Counted from the first letter of the stretch, positions 46,357 to 54,963 are shown. The stretch: 64,000 bases of DNA from Gemmiger sp. An120 (GCF_002160955.1 NZ_NFLN01000005.1:62001-126000); one strand, 5' to 3'. Notes: generated by a model from the letters alone, not told the origin. Program-made: numbers and translations.

Positions 46357-46418
46357 GAACCGATGTGCTGCACAGTAGCCGTTATGCGATTCTGACTATA
46401 TGAAAACGAGGGAATGAA

Positions 46419-47294
46419 ATGGCACAAACGAGCAAAAACGAGAAGTGGACAACGGTCATCCGTCCCCATACCGGATGGTTTGACATCGACATCAAGGAAG
46501 TATGGGATTACCGGGATCTGATCCTTCTGTTTGTAAAGCGCAATTTCATCATTACCTATAAGCAGACCATTCTGGGGCCGCTGTGGGTGGTTGTCAGCCC
46601 GCTGATCACCAGTGTGATCTTCACGGTGGTGTTCGGCGGTATCGCGCAGATCTCCACCGAAGGCGCCCCCCAGTTCCTGTTCTACATGGCCGGCAACGCG
46701 GTCTGGTCCTTCTTCTCCACCTGCCTGACCGGCACCGCCAATACCTTCACCAACAACGCGGGCCTGTTCGGCAAGATCTATTTCCCCCGCCTGGTACAGC
46801 CGGTTTCGCAGGTCCTCACCTCGCTGGCCAACTTCGGCATTCAGTTCTGCATGTTCCTGATCTTCTGGGTCTACTTCCTGCTGAACCCCAGCGTGGAGGG
46901 CGGCGTAGTGCGGCCCAACCTGTGGATCCTGGCACTGCCGTTTATTCTGATCATGGTTATGGCATTCGGCCTGGGCATGGGCATTATTGTGTCCAGCCTG
47001 ACCACCAAGTACCGCGACCTGGCGGTGGTGGTAGGTTTTGGCGTGTCCCTGTGGATGTATGCTACCCCGGTCGTTTATCCCATGTCTCAGCTGGATTCCT
47101 CTCCCACACTGAAGTTCCTGGTGGGGCTCAACCCCATGACCGGCCCGGTGCAGGCCTACCGCTATGCGCTGCTGGGCTGCGGTTCGGTGTCGATAGGGGC
47201 GCTGCTCTACAGCCTGGCGTGGACCGCTGTGGTGCTGACCTGCGGCGTAATCCTGTTCAGCCGCATTGAAAAGACCTTTATGGATACCGTGTAA
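46419..47294 (+). CDS. wzm: ABC-2 type polysaccharide exporter permease (Wzm/TagG-like)
   Basis: 291 residues. A cytoplasmic N-terminus (DIKEVWDYRDLILLFVKRNF) leads into six predicted helices; YKQTILGPLWVVVSPL and the WMYATPVVYP segment are typical of Wzm/TagG/RfbA permeases. With Wzt it moves a finished, lipid-linked glycan across the cytoplasmic membrane. First gene after a strong promoter; followed by wzt with a 15-base gap. Homologs include both O-antigen and teichoic-acid exporters, so the family alone does not define the cargo. Confidence 0.93.
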   Translation: MAQTSKNEKWTTVIRPHTGWFDIDIKEVWDYRDLILLFVKRNFIITYKQTILGPLWVVVSPLITSVIFTVVFGGIAQISTEGAPQFLFYMAGNAVWSFFSTCLTGTANTFTNNAGLFGKIYFPRLVQPVSQVLTSLANFGIQFCMFLIFWVYFLLNPSVEGGVVRPNLWILALPFILIMVMAFGLGMGIIVSSLTTKYRDLAVVVGFGVSLWMYATPVVYPMSQLDSSPTLKFLVGLNPMTGPVQAYRYALLGCGSVSIGALLYSLAWTAVVLTCGVILFSRIEKTFMDTV

Positions 47295-47309
47295 GGAGGC
47301 GTGGCAGCA

Positions 47310-48605
47310 ATGGCAAACAATGAAATGACCCGTCCTGAAACGGTGATCAGTATCCGGGACGTAAAAAAACAGTACAAGCTGGGCCAGATTGGCGGTGGCA
47401 CCTTAACCGCCGACCTGCAGAGCTGGTGGGCCCGTATTCATGGCCGTGAGGACCCCAACACCATCGTGGGTACCGATACCCGCCTTTGGGGTACCAAGTT
47501 CATGGCTCTGAACGGGGTCAGTTTTGATGTGCACAAGGGCGAGGCCGTGGGCATTATCGGCCGCAACGGCGCCGGCAAGAGCACCCTGCTCAAGATCCTT
47601 TCCCGCATTACCGCTCCTACCGAGGGCGAGATCTGCATCAAGGGCCGGGTAGCCAGTATGCTGGAGGTGGGCACCGGCTTCAACGGCGAGATGACCGGCC
47701 GGGAAAACATCTACATGAACGGCACCATCCTGGGCATGACCAAGGCAGAAATTACCGCCAAACTGGACGAGATCATTGAATTCTCCGAGTGTGCCGAATT
47801 TATCGACACCCCGGTCAAGCGGTATTCCAGCGGTATGTTCGTCAAGCTGGCTTTCTCGGTGGCCGCCCATCTGGACAGCGAAATCATGGTTATGGACGAA
47901 GTCCTGGCCGTGGGCGATATGAAGTTCCAGAAAAAGTGTCTGGGCCGTATGAGCGACGCCGCCAACCAGGAAGGCCGTACCGTGCTGTATGTAAGCCATA
48001 ACATGAGCACCATCCGCCAGCTGTGTGACCGCTGCGTGGTGCTGGATCAGGGCCGGGTCATCTACGACGGCGACGTGGAAAAGGCCATCGCCCTCTATAT
48101 GGACAGCAGCAATGTAAACGTGCCCCATTACGACCTGATCAATGTGGGCCGTTCCACCACCGGCGCAGGCACCCGCCTGCAGCTGCAGAGCCTGGATTTC
48201 CTGGACTGCCAGGCCACTGTATTCCCCAAAGAACAGCCGATACGCATCCGGGTCAAATGGTATGCCAATGAGGCGTTCAAGGGCGTAAACCTGAAACTGA
48301 ACCTGCACCGGCGGGACTCCACACCCATCGGCATCACCCATCCGGTGGACCTGGGCCCCACTGAGCCCGGGAAAACCTACGAGACCATCTTCTCCCTGGA
48401 TGTCTCCATGTTCGGTGAGGGGCAGTATTACTTCTATATGGACGTGTTTGAGGGCGTGGTAGGCCAGGGCGTCTGCCTGGACAAGCCCAATGTGGAGTTC
48501 AGCTTTGAGGTCACCGGCACCGATCTGCTGGTGCCTCAGTGGCATATGGCCTGGGGCCCCATCCACTTCAAGCCGGTAACCATTCTGGAACAGAAGGAAG
48601 TATAA
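47310..48605 (+). CDS. wzt: Polysaccharide ABC exporter ATPase with C-terminal glycan-binding domain (Wzt)
   Basis: 431 residues. The ATPase part (to about residue 270) has Walker A GRNGAGKST (84-92), the signature YSSGMFVKLAFSVAAHL, Walker B EIMVMDEVLAVGD and the H-loop YVSHN. Residues about 285-431 form a beta-rich Wzt_C-type domain (LQLQSLDFLD, IRVKWYANEAFKG, YFYMDVFEG). In O-antigen systems this domain recognises the capped non-reducing end of the glycan before export. TAAGGAGG lies 10 bases before the ATG; a GTG at 47301 is too close to that site. It is followed by the candidate transferase after 2 bases. Confidence 0.93.
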   Translation: MANNEMTRPETVISIRDVKKQYKLGQIGGGTLTADLQSWWARIHGREDPNTIVGTDTRLWGTKFMALNGVSFDVHKGEAVGIIGRNGAGKSTLLKILSRITAPTEGEICIKGRVASMLEVGTGFNGEMTGRENIYMNGTILGMTKAEITAKLDEIIEFSECAEFIDTPVKRYSSGMFVKLAFSVAAHLDSEIMVMDEVLAVGDMKFQKKCLGRMSDAANQEGRTVLYVSHNMSTIRQLCDRCVVLDQGRVIYDGDVEKAIALYMDSSNVNVPHYDLINVGRSTTGAGTRLQLQSLDFLDCQATVFPKEQPIRIRVKWYANEAFKGVNLKLNLHRRDSTPIGITHPVDLGPTEPGKTYETIFSLDVSMFGEGQYYFYMDVFEGVVGQGVCLDKPNVEFSFEVTGTDLLVPQWHMAWGPIHFKPVTILEQKEV

Positions 48606-48607
48606 GC

Positions 48608-49624
48608 ATGGGCGCCGACGTTCTGTTTATCTGCCATACTCAGTACCAGGCAATGGTCAGTGTGGTCAAGGTGCTGTGCGCGCCGGAGGGCTTTCGCGCG
48701 GATTTTTGGCTTTCCGCCGCGCTGCCCGCCCGGGCTCAGCTGGCTGCCCGGCTGCAGGAGGCCGGCCTGGCGGGCCGTACCTTCCTGCCCCAGGACAATA
48801 CAGAACAGTACCCGTCGCTGGAGAACACTTCATTGCTGATGCGCCGCACAATGGCCTTCAAGCATGCGGCAGCGGCGGGATTTCCGCTGCGCCTGGGCGA
48901 GTACCGGGAAATCTGCATCTATAACGACTGGAACAGCGCCGGGCGTTATTTGCAGGACCGGGGCGTGGCCTATGTGCTGGGCGAGGATACCTACAACAAT
49001 CTGGACCATCCCAACCATTGGATTGACGACCAGGCCGCCGAGCCGGACTTCACCCGGCGGCAGCTGACCGGGGCGGGCTACCTGTTCTGGGGCGCGTACC
49101 GGGGTGTGACCGCCGTGGAGGTGGCCAGGCCGGAGACAGTGGCCTATTATCCCGGCAAACTGCGGGAATTTGATGTGTTTGCCCGGCTGAAGACGCTGGA
49201 TGCGGCGGGCCGGGCCGCTTTGCGCCGGGTGTTTGCCGGCGAGGAGATCCCGCCGGTAAGCCCGGACAGCTGCCTGTTTTTGTCCCGCGGCTACTACGCG
49301 GACCGGGAGGTTTTCTGCCAGGCGGATCAGGACCGGCTGTGCCGCTATATCGTGGAAAAATACGCTGCCGGCCGCCAGCTGTTCATCAAGACCCATCCCC
49401 GGGACGAGACCGATTACAAAGCCTTGTTCCCCGACGCGGTGGTGCTGAACCGGTTCATGCCGGCCGAACTGTTGGATTATTGCTTTGACGTGCGGTTTGG
49501 CCGCGCGATAGGATTTGGCACCAATGCGGTGCGCAATCTGCGCTGTGCCGACGAGCTTATTGATATTCAGGACATCAATCTGGCGGACTTCCGCACGCCG
49601 CCGCCGGAACAAGAAAAGGGGTAA
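48608..49624 (+). CDS. Putative CMP-sugar (Kdo?) glycosyltransferase with HP motif
   Basis: 338 residues of uncertain family. The N-terminus (DVLFICHTQYQAMVSV) and overall plan recall bacterial sialyl- and polysialyltransferase-type GT-B enzymes. It has the His-Pro motif (His263-Pro264 in LFIKTHPRDETDY) that in those enzymes contacts the CMP phosphate, and an acidic GEDTYNN segment (Glu126-Asp127) where they carry the catalytic D/E-D/E-G. A glycine-rich GFGTNAVRN near the end could hold the nucleotide. It lies between wzt and kdsB in one transcription unit, so CMP-Kdo is the obvious donor. The donor is inference; the gene could instead add or recognise another acid sugar. Confidence 0.6.
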   Translation: MGADVLFICHTQYQAMVSVVKVLCAPEGFRADFWLSAALPARAQLAARLQEAGLAGRTFLPQDNTEQYPSLENTSLLMRRTMAFKHAAAAGFPLRLGEYREICIYNDWNSAGRYLQDRGVAYVLGEDTYNNLDHPNHWIDDQAAEPDFTRRQLTGAGYLFWGAYRGVTAVEVARPETVAYYPGKLREFDVFARLKTLDAAGRAALRRVFAGEEIPPVSPDSCLFLSRGYYADREVFCQADQDRLCRYIVEKYAAGRQLFIKTHPRDETDYKALFPDAVVLNRFMPAELLDYCFDVRFGRAIGFGTNAVRNLRCADELIDIQDINLADFRTPPPEQEKG

Positions 49625-49630
49625 GCAACT

Positions 49631-50368
49631 ATGAAGATCATCGGTGTGATTCCCGCCCGTTACCAGAGCAGCCGGTTCCCCGGTAAGCCCTTGGCGGACA
49701 TCTGCGGCAAACCCATGGTCTGGTGGGTCTACCACCGGGCCAGCAAGGTAGCCCGTCTGGACGAGGTGTATGTGGCCACCGACGACGAGCGGATCGAGTC
49801 CGCCTGCCGCCAGTATGGCATTCCCTGCGTCATGACCAGCACCGAGCATAAAAACGGCACCGAGCGCCTGGCCGAAGTGGCCACCAAGATCGTGGCTGAC
49901 ATCTATGTAACCATCCAGGGGGACGAGCCCCTGCTGGAGCCCGCCACCATCGACGCGGTGCTGGACACCATCCAGTCGGAGCCGCAGATTCCCTGCGCCA
50001 CCCTGAAAACCCCGTACCACAACCCGGTGGACGTGATCAACGGCACCACCCCCAAGGTGGTCTGCGATGTGAACAACGATATCCTGCTGTTCACCCGCAG
50101 CCCGGTGCCTTATCCCAAGGCGGCGCTGGATTACATCATCTACAAGCCGATCGGCGTCTATGCCTTCAAGCGGGAGACCCTGCTGTACTACGCCACGCTG
50201 GAGATGGGCCCGCTGGAAAAGGCGGAGGAGATCGAGCTGCTGCGCCTGGTGGAGCACGGCGTCAAGATCCGCATCGGCGTGGTGGATTCCGACACAGTTG
50301 CAGTGGACACCTACAAGGATCTGGAACGGGTGCGTGCCTACATCGAAGCCCACCCCGACCGGGTATAA
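49631..50368 (+). CDS. kdsB: CMP-Kdo synthetase (3-deoxy-manno-octulosonate cytidylyltransferase)
   Basis: 245 residues. The nucleotide-binding N-terminus is IPARYQSSRFPGKPL (7-21), followed by VATDDERI, KNGTERLAE and IQGDEPLLEP (near 95-104), and EEIELLRLVEHG, all KdsB landmarks; a NeuA-type enzyme would lack GTERLAE. It activates Kdo with CTP to CMP-Kdo. GTAAGC spacing and weak ribosome site AAAAGGGG precede the ATG. First of four contiguous Kdo genes. Confidence 0.93.
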   Translation: MKIIGVIPARYQSSRFPGKPLADICGKPMVWWVYHRASKVARLDEVYVATDDERIESACRQYGIPCVMTSTEHKNGTERLAEVATKIVADIYVTIQGDEPLLEPATIDAVLDTIQSEPQIPCATLKTPYHNPVDVINGTTPKVVCDVNNDILLFTRSPVPYPKAALDYIIYKPIGVYAFKRETLLYYATLEMGPLEKAEEIELLRLVEHGVKIRIGVVDSDTVAVDTYKDLERVRAYIEAHPDRV

Positions 50369-50377
50369 GGAGGAACT

Positions 50378-51157
50378 ATGGACAAGCCCATGATCTGGAT
50401 TGCCGGCCCCTGTGTGATCGAATCGGAGCAGCTGGTGATGGAGATCGCCCCTCGTCTGGCGCAGATCGCCGACCGGCTGGGGCTGGATCTGTATTTCAAA
50501 GCCTCGTTTGACAAGGCCAACCGCACCAGCCTGGCCTCTTTCCGCGGCCCCGGGCTGGAAGAGGGGCTGGAGATTTTGCAGAAGGTCAAGGACCGGTACG
50601 GCCTGAAACTGGCCACCGATATCCATGAGCCCTGGCAGGCCGAGCCGGTGGGCAAGGTCTGCGATCTGGTGCAGATTCCGGCGTTCCTTTGCCGACAGAC
50701 CGATCTGCTGGTGGCGGCAGCCCGCACCGGCCGCAAGATAAACGTGAAAAAGGCCCAGTTCCTGGCCCCCTGGGATATGGCCAATGTGGTGAACAAGCTG
50801 GTGGAAAGCGGCTGCCAGGATCTGATGCTCTGCGAGCGGGGCACCAGCTTCGGCTACAATACCCTGGTGGTGGATATGACCGGCATCCCGGAGATGAAAA
50901 AGCTGGGCTGGCCGGTGGTATTTGACGCCACCCACAGTGTGCAGAAGCCCGGGGGAAAGGGCAGCTGCACCGGCGGCAACCGGGCCTATGTGGAACCGCT
51001 GGCCAAGGCGGCGCTGGCCGCCGGCGCGGACGCCCTCTTTATGGAGGTGCACCCCGACCCGGACAAGGCCCTCTCCGACGGGCCCAACATGGTGCCGCTG
51101 GCTGAGCTGGAACCTATGATGGAACGGCTCATGCGGGTCTACCGCGCGGTGCGCTGA
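50378..51157 (+). CDS. kdsA: Kdo-8-phosphate synthase, metal-dependent type
   Basis: 259 residues. KdsA motifs are [65 protein letters not shown] and [12 protein letters not shown]. Cys12 in IAGPC stands where the Aquifex-type metal-dependent enzymes have their metal cysteine (E. coli has Asn), with the other ligands in DATH, FMEVHPD and LSDGPN. It condenses arabinose-5-phosphate with phosphoenolpyruvate. AAGGAGG lies 7 bases before the ATG. Confidence 0.95.
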   Translation: MDKPMIWIAGPCVIESEQLVMEIAPRLAQIADRLGLDLYFKASFDKANRTSLASFRGPGLEEGLEILQKVKDRYGLKLATDIHEPWQAEPVGKVCDLVQIPAFLCRQTDLLVAAARTGRKINVKKAQFLAPWDMANVVNKLVESGCQDLMLCERGTSFGYNTLVVDMTGIPEMKKLGWPVVFDATHSVQKPGGKGSCTGGNRAYVEPLAKAALAAGADALFMEVHPDPDKALSDGPNMVPLAELEPMMERLMRVYRAVR

Positions 51158-51167
51158 GGAGGATTCC

Positions 51168-52142
51168 ATGAACGATACCGAAAAACTGGCCGATGCCCGC
51201 CGCGTTTTTGACGTGGAGATCGAGGCGCTGCGCCGTACCCGGGATGCGCTGGACGAAACTTTTGTGCAGATTCTGGACCTGGTCACCGGCTGCAAGGGCC
51301 GCGTGATCCTGACCGGCATGGGCAAGCCCGGCCACATCGCCGCCAAGCTGGCGGCCACGCTGGCCAGCCTGGGCACCCCTGCCTTTCATCTGCATCCCGC
51401 CGAGGCCCTGCATGGCGACCTGGGCATGGTGGGGCCGCAGGACGTGGTCATCGCCATCAGCTACAGCGGCGAAAGTGAAGAGATCACCCGCATCCTGCCC
51501 AATATCCGGATGATCGGCGCCACCCTGGTGGGCATCACCGGAAACCCCAACTCCACCCTGGCCCGTGCCTGTGATGTGGTACAGGTGTTCCCCAAGTTTG
51601 ACGAAGCCTGTCATTTGGGCCTGGCGCCCACCTCCAGCACCACCGCCACCCTGGTATATGGCGACGCGCTGGCCGTGGTGGCCAGCGGCGTTTACGGCTT
51701 TACCCAGGAGAACTTCGGCATGTACCACCCGGCGGGCGCGCTGGGCAAAAAGCTGATCTACCGGGTAGGGGACATCATGTTTACCGGCGAGGCAAACGCG
51801 GTGATCGGCTCCGATGTGACCTTTAAGGACGCCATTGTGGAGATGAGCCGCAAATCCCTGGGTATCGTGACCATGGTGGATGAAAACGGCTGTCTGGCCG
51901 GTGTGCTGACCGACGGCGATCTGCGCCGCCTGCTGGGCAAGGGCGTGGATGTGTACAGCCTGCAGATCCGGGATGTGATGACCGCCCGGCCCACCTTTAC
52001 CACGCCGGATACCATGGCAGTCAACGCGCTGCAGGTGCTCAAAGCCCACCGCTTCGGTGCGATGCCGGTGGTGGACGGGGACAACCGGGTGGTGGGCACC
52101 ATCACCCTGCAGGCCATTCTGGCCGCGGGCATCGTGCTGTAA
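51168..52142 (+). CDS. kdsD: Arabinose-5-phosphate isomerase (KdsD/KpsF)
   Basis: 324 residues: a SIS domain (GRVILTGMGKPGHIAAKLAA, SYSGESEEI, CHLGLAPTSSTTATLVYGD, HPAGALGKKL) followed by two CBS repeats (about 205-324). It converts ribulose-5-phosphate to arabinose-5-phosphate, the committed precursor of Kdo. The domain order is the same as in E. coli KdsD. GAGGATTCC precedes the ATG; 10 bases separate it from kdsA. Confidence 0.94.
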   Translation: MNDTEKLADARRVFDVEIEALRRTRDALDETFVQILDLVTGCKGRVILTGMGKPGHIAAKLAATLASLGTPAFHLHPAEALHGDLGMVGPQDVVIAISYSGESEEITRILPNIRMIGATLVGITGNPNSTLARACDVVQVFPKFDEACHLGLAPTSSTTATLVYGDALAVVASGVYGFTQENFGMYHPAGALGKKLIYRVGDIMFTGEANAVIGSDVTFKDAIVEMSRKSLGIVTMVDENGCLAGVLTDGDLRRLLGKGVDVYSLQIRDVMTARPTFTTPDTMAVNALQVLKAHRFGAMPVVDGDNRVVGTITLQAILAAGIVL

Positions 52143-52163
52143 CCGGCCGGAAAGGAGCCTTGT

Positions 52164-52679
52164 ATGGACTATCGACCCATGCGCCTGCTGGTGCTGGACG
52201 TAGACGGAACCCTCACCGACGGGGCCATCTATATGGGCCCGGACGGGGAGATGTGCAAGCGCTTTTCCGCCAAGGACGGCCTGGGGCTCAAGCTGCTTCA
52301 GTCGGCGGGGGTGGAGATCGCCATTCTCACCGGTCGCCGCAGCCGGATCGTGGAAAACCGGGCCGCCGAACTGGGCATTGCCCGCGTGGTGCAGGGCATC
52401 TCGGAAAAGCCGGCTGCCCTGCGGCAGCTGGCGGCTGAAACGGGAGTTTCGCTGACGGAAACCGGCTATATGGGGGACGATCTGAACGATTTGTCCGCCA
52501 TGTGCCTGTGCGGCGTGCGGGCCTGCCCCGCCGATGCAGCCCCCGAGGTACGGGAAATCTGCCAGTTTGTGTCGGATTTCCCGGGCGGACAGGGGGCGGT
52601 GCGCCAGTTCTGCGAGGCCTGGCTCAAATCCGCCGGCCTGTGGGAGACGGTCAGCCCCCGCCCGGTCAGCGCCCAGTAA
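52164..52679 (+). CDS. kdsC: Kdo-8-phosphate phosphatase (KdsC)
   Basis: 171 residues, tetramer-type HAD phosphatase. Asp12 and Asp14 in VLDVDGTLTDG are the nucleophile and acid; FSAKDGLGLKLLQ, AILTGRRSRIVENRAAELGI and GYMGDDLNDLSAM complete the motifs. It removes phosphate from Kdo-8-P. Similar HAD folds are fused to NeuA enzymes, but the gene order here supports KdsC. AAAGGAG precedes the ATG. A terminator follows within 10 bases. Confidence 0.93.
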   Translation: MDYRPMRLLVLDVDGTLTDGAIYMGPDGEMCKRFSAKDGLGLKLLQSAGVEIAILTGRRSRIVENRAAELGIARVVQGISEKPAALRQLAAETGVSLTETGYMGDDLNDLSAMCLCGVRACPADAAPEVREICQFVSDFPGGQGAVRQFCEAWLKSAGLWETVSPRPVSAQ

Positions 52680-52686
52680 AGAAAGA

Positions 52687-52728
52687 GAAATGCAGCGCTC
52701 TGCCAAAGGCAGGGCGCTATTTCTTTTT
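52687..52728 (+). terminator. Terminator after kdsC
   Basis: GAAAT/ATTTC and AGCGCTCTGCC/GGCAGGGCGCT form a 16-bp interrupted stem around AAA, followed by TTTTT. It ends the wzm-to-kdsC unit. Confidence 0.85.
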
Positions 52729-52742
52729 CCCTGTAACTATGG

Positions 52743-52748
52743 TATACT
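52743..52748 (+). promoter_or_regulatory. -10 element before the DUF2142 gene
   Basis: TATACT lies 35 bases before the start, directly after the kdsC terminator. The -35 (TTTCTT-like, overlapping the terminator T-run) is poor. Confidence 0.5.
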
Positions 52749-52782
52749 GTCAATATCCACGACCTTAAGGAGAATCCTGCGG

Positions 52783-54936
52783 ATGAACCGAGTTTTGTCT
52801 GTCTGCAAGCGGTATCGCCGGCCGCTGGGCATCGCCTTCCTGGCGCTGCTGTGCCTGGGCATACTGGCTTGTATATGGCTTACGGCAGTGCTGCCTGCCC
52901 AAAGCAAGAGCCAGAGCGTCAAGCTGAACGATCAGTATGACCAGAGCCTTGCTCTTACCGAGCCGCTGACCCAGACCTTTACCACCGACCGGCCGCTGGT
53001 GGGCCTGGGCTTTCAGATGCGGGCGGAGGGTACCTGTGCCGGAACACTGCATCTGGAACTGTACAACGACGATACCGGCGAATTGCTGAGCATCAGCACC
53101 GGTGATCTGGCCTATCTTGTGCCGGACGGATACACCGTGATGGGGCTGGACACGCCGGTAGCGGCAGGCACTGCCGAACGTTACCGGCTGGTTCTGACCG
53201 CTGAGTACACCGATGGCAGCGCACAGGCCACGGTGGGCTTCGGCACGGACGGCCTGGATGGAACGCTGTATCTGGGGGATACCCCTGTGTCCGGCAGTCT
53301 GGCGCTGCTGGCCGTTACCGAGCAGATCGGCGGTTTTGTGTCTGCCTATTTCTGGGCGTTCGGCCTGTTGGCCACCGCGCTGATCTGTCTTTACGCGACG
53401 GCAGTTACCGGGCCGCGGCCCTGGCCGCTGCACCGGCTGTGCTTTGTGCTGGTACTGGCGTTCGGGCTGCTGTTCACCATGCTGCTGCCCCCGTATTCGG
53501 TGCCGGATGAACAGTATCACATCAACCAGGCGTTTACCCTGGCCTCCCGTATTTCCACCCACCTGGCGCCGGACGGTTATCCCATCGGCGCGGTGCCCAT
53601 CCAGGAAACCTTCCGCCGGGCCACCGACCAGGGCCCGCTGCTGCAGGATGCCAACACCACCGTCTTTACCTGGCGGGAATATCTGCGGCAGCTGGATTCC
53701 AGAAGTGATGAAAAGCTGGGTCAGATCGTTTGTTATAATGAGCTGCAGGCCAGTTCGGACAATACCCTGTACCTGGTCAGCGGGCTGGCGGTGCTGCTGG
53801 GCTATATGCTGCATCTGGGCTTTGCCCCCACGCTGCTGCTGGGGCGGCTGGCCAATCTGCTTGCCTTTGCCCTGCTGACAGCCTGGGCAGTCAAACGGGC
53901 GCCTTTCGGCAAACGGGTATTCCTGGCCGTTGCGCTGCTGCCCATGACCCTGCATCTGGCTGCCTCTTTCAGTCGGGACAGCCTGCTGCTGGGGCTGGTG
54001 TTTGCCTTTACCGCCCTGGTACTGGATGCTGCCTGGGGCCCGGCTGAGCGGATTCGCCCGGTGCATCTGGCGGCGCTGGCGATATTGCCGGTGCTGTTTG
54101 CCCCGGCCAAGATGGTGTATCTGCCCCTGGCCGCCCTGGTGCTGCTGATTCCCGCTGCCCGCATCGGCCGGCGGGGGAACTGGTTCAAAGCGGGCGTGCT
54201 GGTGTTGGCAGTATTGGCGTTCTGCCTGTCGCCCACCAACCGGCTGACGCTGGAAGGAATCTGGACCACCGATATCTCCAGCGTGTCCGCCGCACCGGCG
54301 GATGCGCAGCCCGAGCAGACTGTCTCTCCCGCGCCGGAATCCACAGCGCAGTCTGTGACAGAACCGGAAGCAGAAGCCGCGGAACCCGATGCAGCCGAAG
54401 AGGAACCGTCTGCGGAGAGCGGCCCCACCCAGGGGCTTGTGGCTGAGCAGGACAAGGCCACCTACAGTGTGAGCTACATTCTGCACAACCCGGGCACAAC
54501 CCTGAAACTCTTTGTAAATACTCTGCTGGAGAACACCGATCACTATATCCGCAGCCTGGTGGGCGGCAGCCTGAGCTATTACACCCTGGATCTGGCCTGG
54601 GGCTGGGTGCTGGTGCTGTACGGCCTGCTGGCGGCAGCGCTGCTGGGCGGGGGTTCCCCGATGCCGGCGCGGGCCCGGCTCTGGACAGGCCTTTTGTGCC
54701 TGTTCTGCCTGGGGCTTACCGTAGGCGGCTGCCTGGTCTGGACCCCGATCTATTACACCACTCTGTACGGATTGCAGGGGCGGTATCTGCTGTGTTTCCT
54801 GCCTGCGGCGCTGCTGGCGCTGCGGCCGGCACAACCCCGCCTGGCTGCGGGCAGCGCCCATGGCCTGGTGCTGGCGTTTGTGCTGGTGGACGCGGGGGTG
54901 CTGCTGAATGTATTTCTTGCGGTGCTGGCCCGGTAA
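52783..54936 (+). CDS. DUF2142 polytopic membrane protein
   Basis: 717 residues with about ten to twelve predicted helices. The early outside domain (about 40-185) is beta-rich (FTTDRPLVGLGFQMRAEG, LHLELYNDD). The DUF2142 hallmark LLPPYSVPDEQYHINQAF follows, with an acidic pair in a loop as in GT-C transferases. A low-complexity P/E/A/S-rich insert fills about residues 500-553 between two helices. Function unproven; DUF2142 proteins cluster with glycan genes and may be GT-C enzymes. AAGGAG lies 10 bases before the ATG. Confidence 0.82.
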   Translation: MNRVLSVCKRYRRPLGIAFLALLCLGILACIWLTAVLPAQSKSQSVKLNDQYDQSLALTEPLTQTFTTDRPLVGLGFQMRAEGTCAGTLHLELYNDDTGELLSISTGDLAYLVPDGYTVMGLDTPVAAGTAERYRLVLTAEYTDGSAQATVGFGTDGLDGTLYLGDTPVSGSLALLAVTEQIGGFVSAYFWAFGLLATALICLYATAVTGPRPWPLHRLCFVLVLAFGLLFTMLLPPYSVPDEQYHINQAFTLASRISTHLAPDGYPIGAVPIQETFRRATDQGPLLQDANTTVFTWREYLRQLDSRSDEKLGQIVCYNELQASSDNTLYLVSGLAVLLGYMLHLGFAPTLLLGRLANLLAFALLTAWAVKRAPFGKRVFLAVALLPMTLHLAASFSRDSLLLGLVFAFTALVLDAAWGPAERIRPVHLAALAILPVLFAPAKMVYLPLAALVLLIPAARIGRRGNWFKAGVLVLAVLAFCLSPTNRLTLEGIWTTDISSVSAAPADAQPEQTVSPAPESTAQSVTEPEAEAAEPDAAEEEPSAESGPTQGLVAEQDKATYSVSYILHNPGTTLKLFVNTLLENTDHYIRSLVGGSLSYYTLDLAWGWVLVLYGLLAAALLGGGSPMPARARLWTGLLCLFCLGLTVGGCLVWTPIYYTTLYGLQGRYLLCFLPAALLALRPAQPRLAAGSAHGLVLAFVLVDAGVLLNVFLAVLAR

Positions 54937-54963
54937 ACGGGTGCATAATAAAAGGAGAAATCT

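Noticed and set aside
49631-52679. Sialic acid (NeuA/NeuB-type) pathway instead of Kdo
   Set aside because: The synthase has the KdsA strings [20 protein letters not shown] and DATHSVQ, the cytidylyltransferase has GTERLAE and a SIS-CBS isomerase is present; no epimerase or NeuB-type SAF domain is found.
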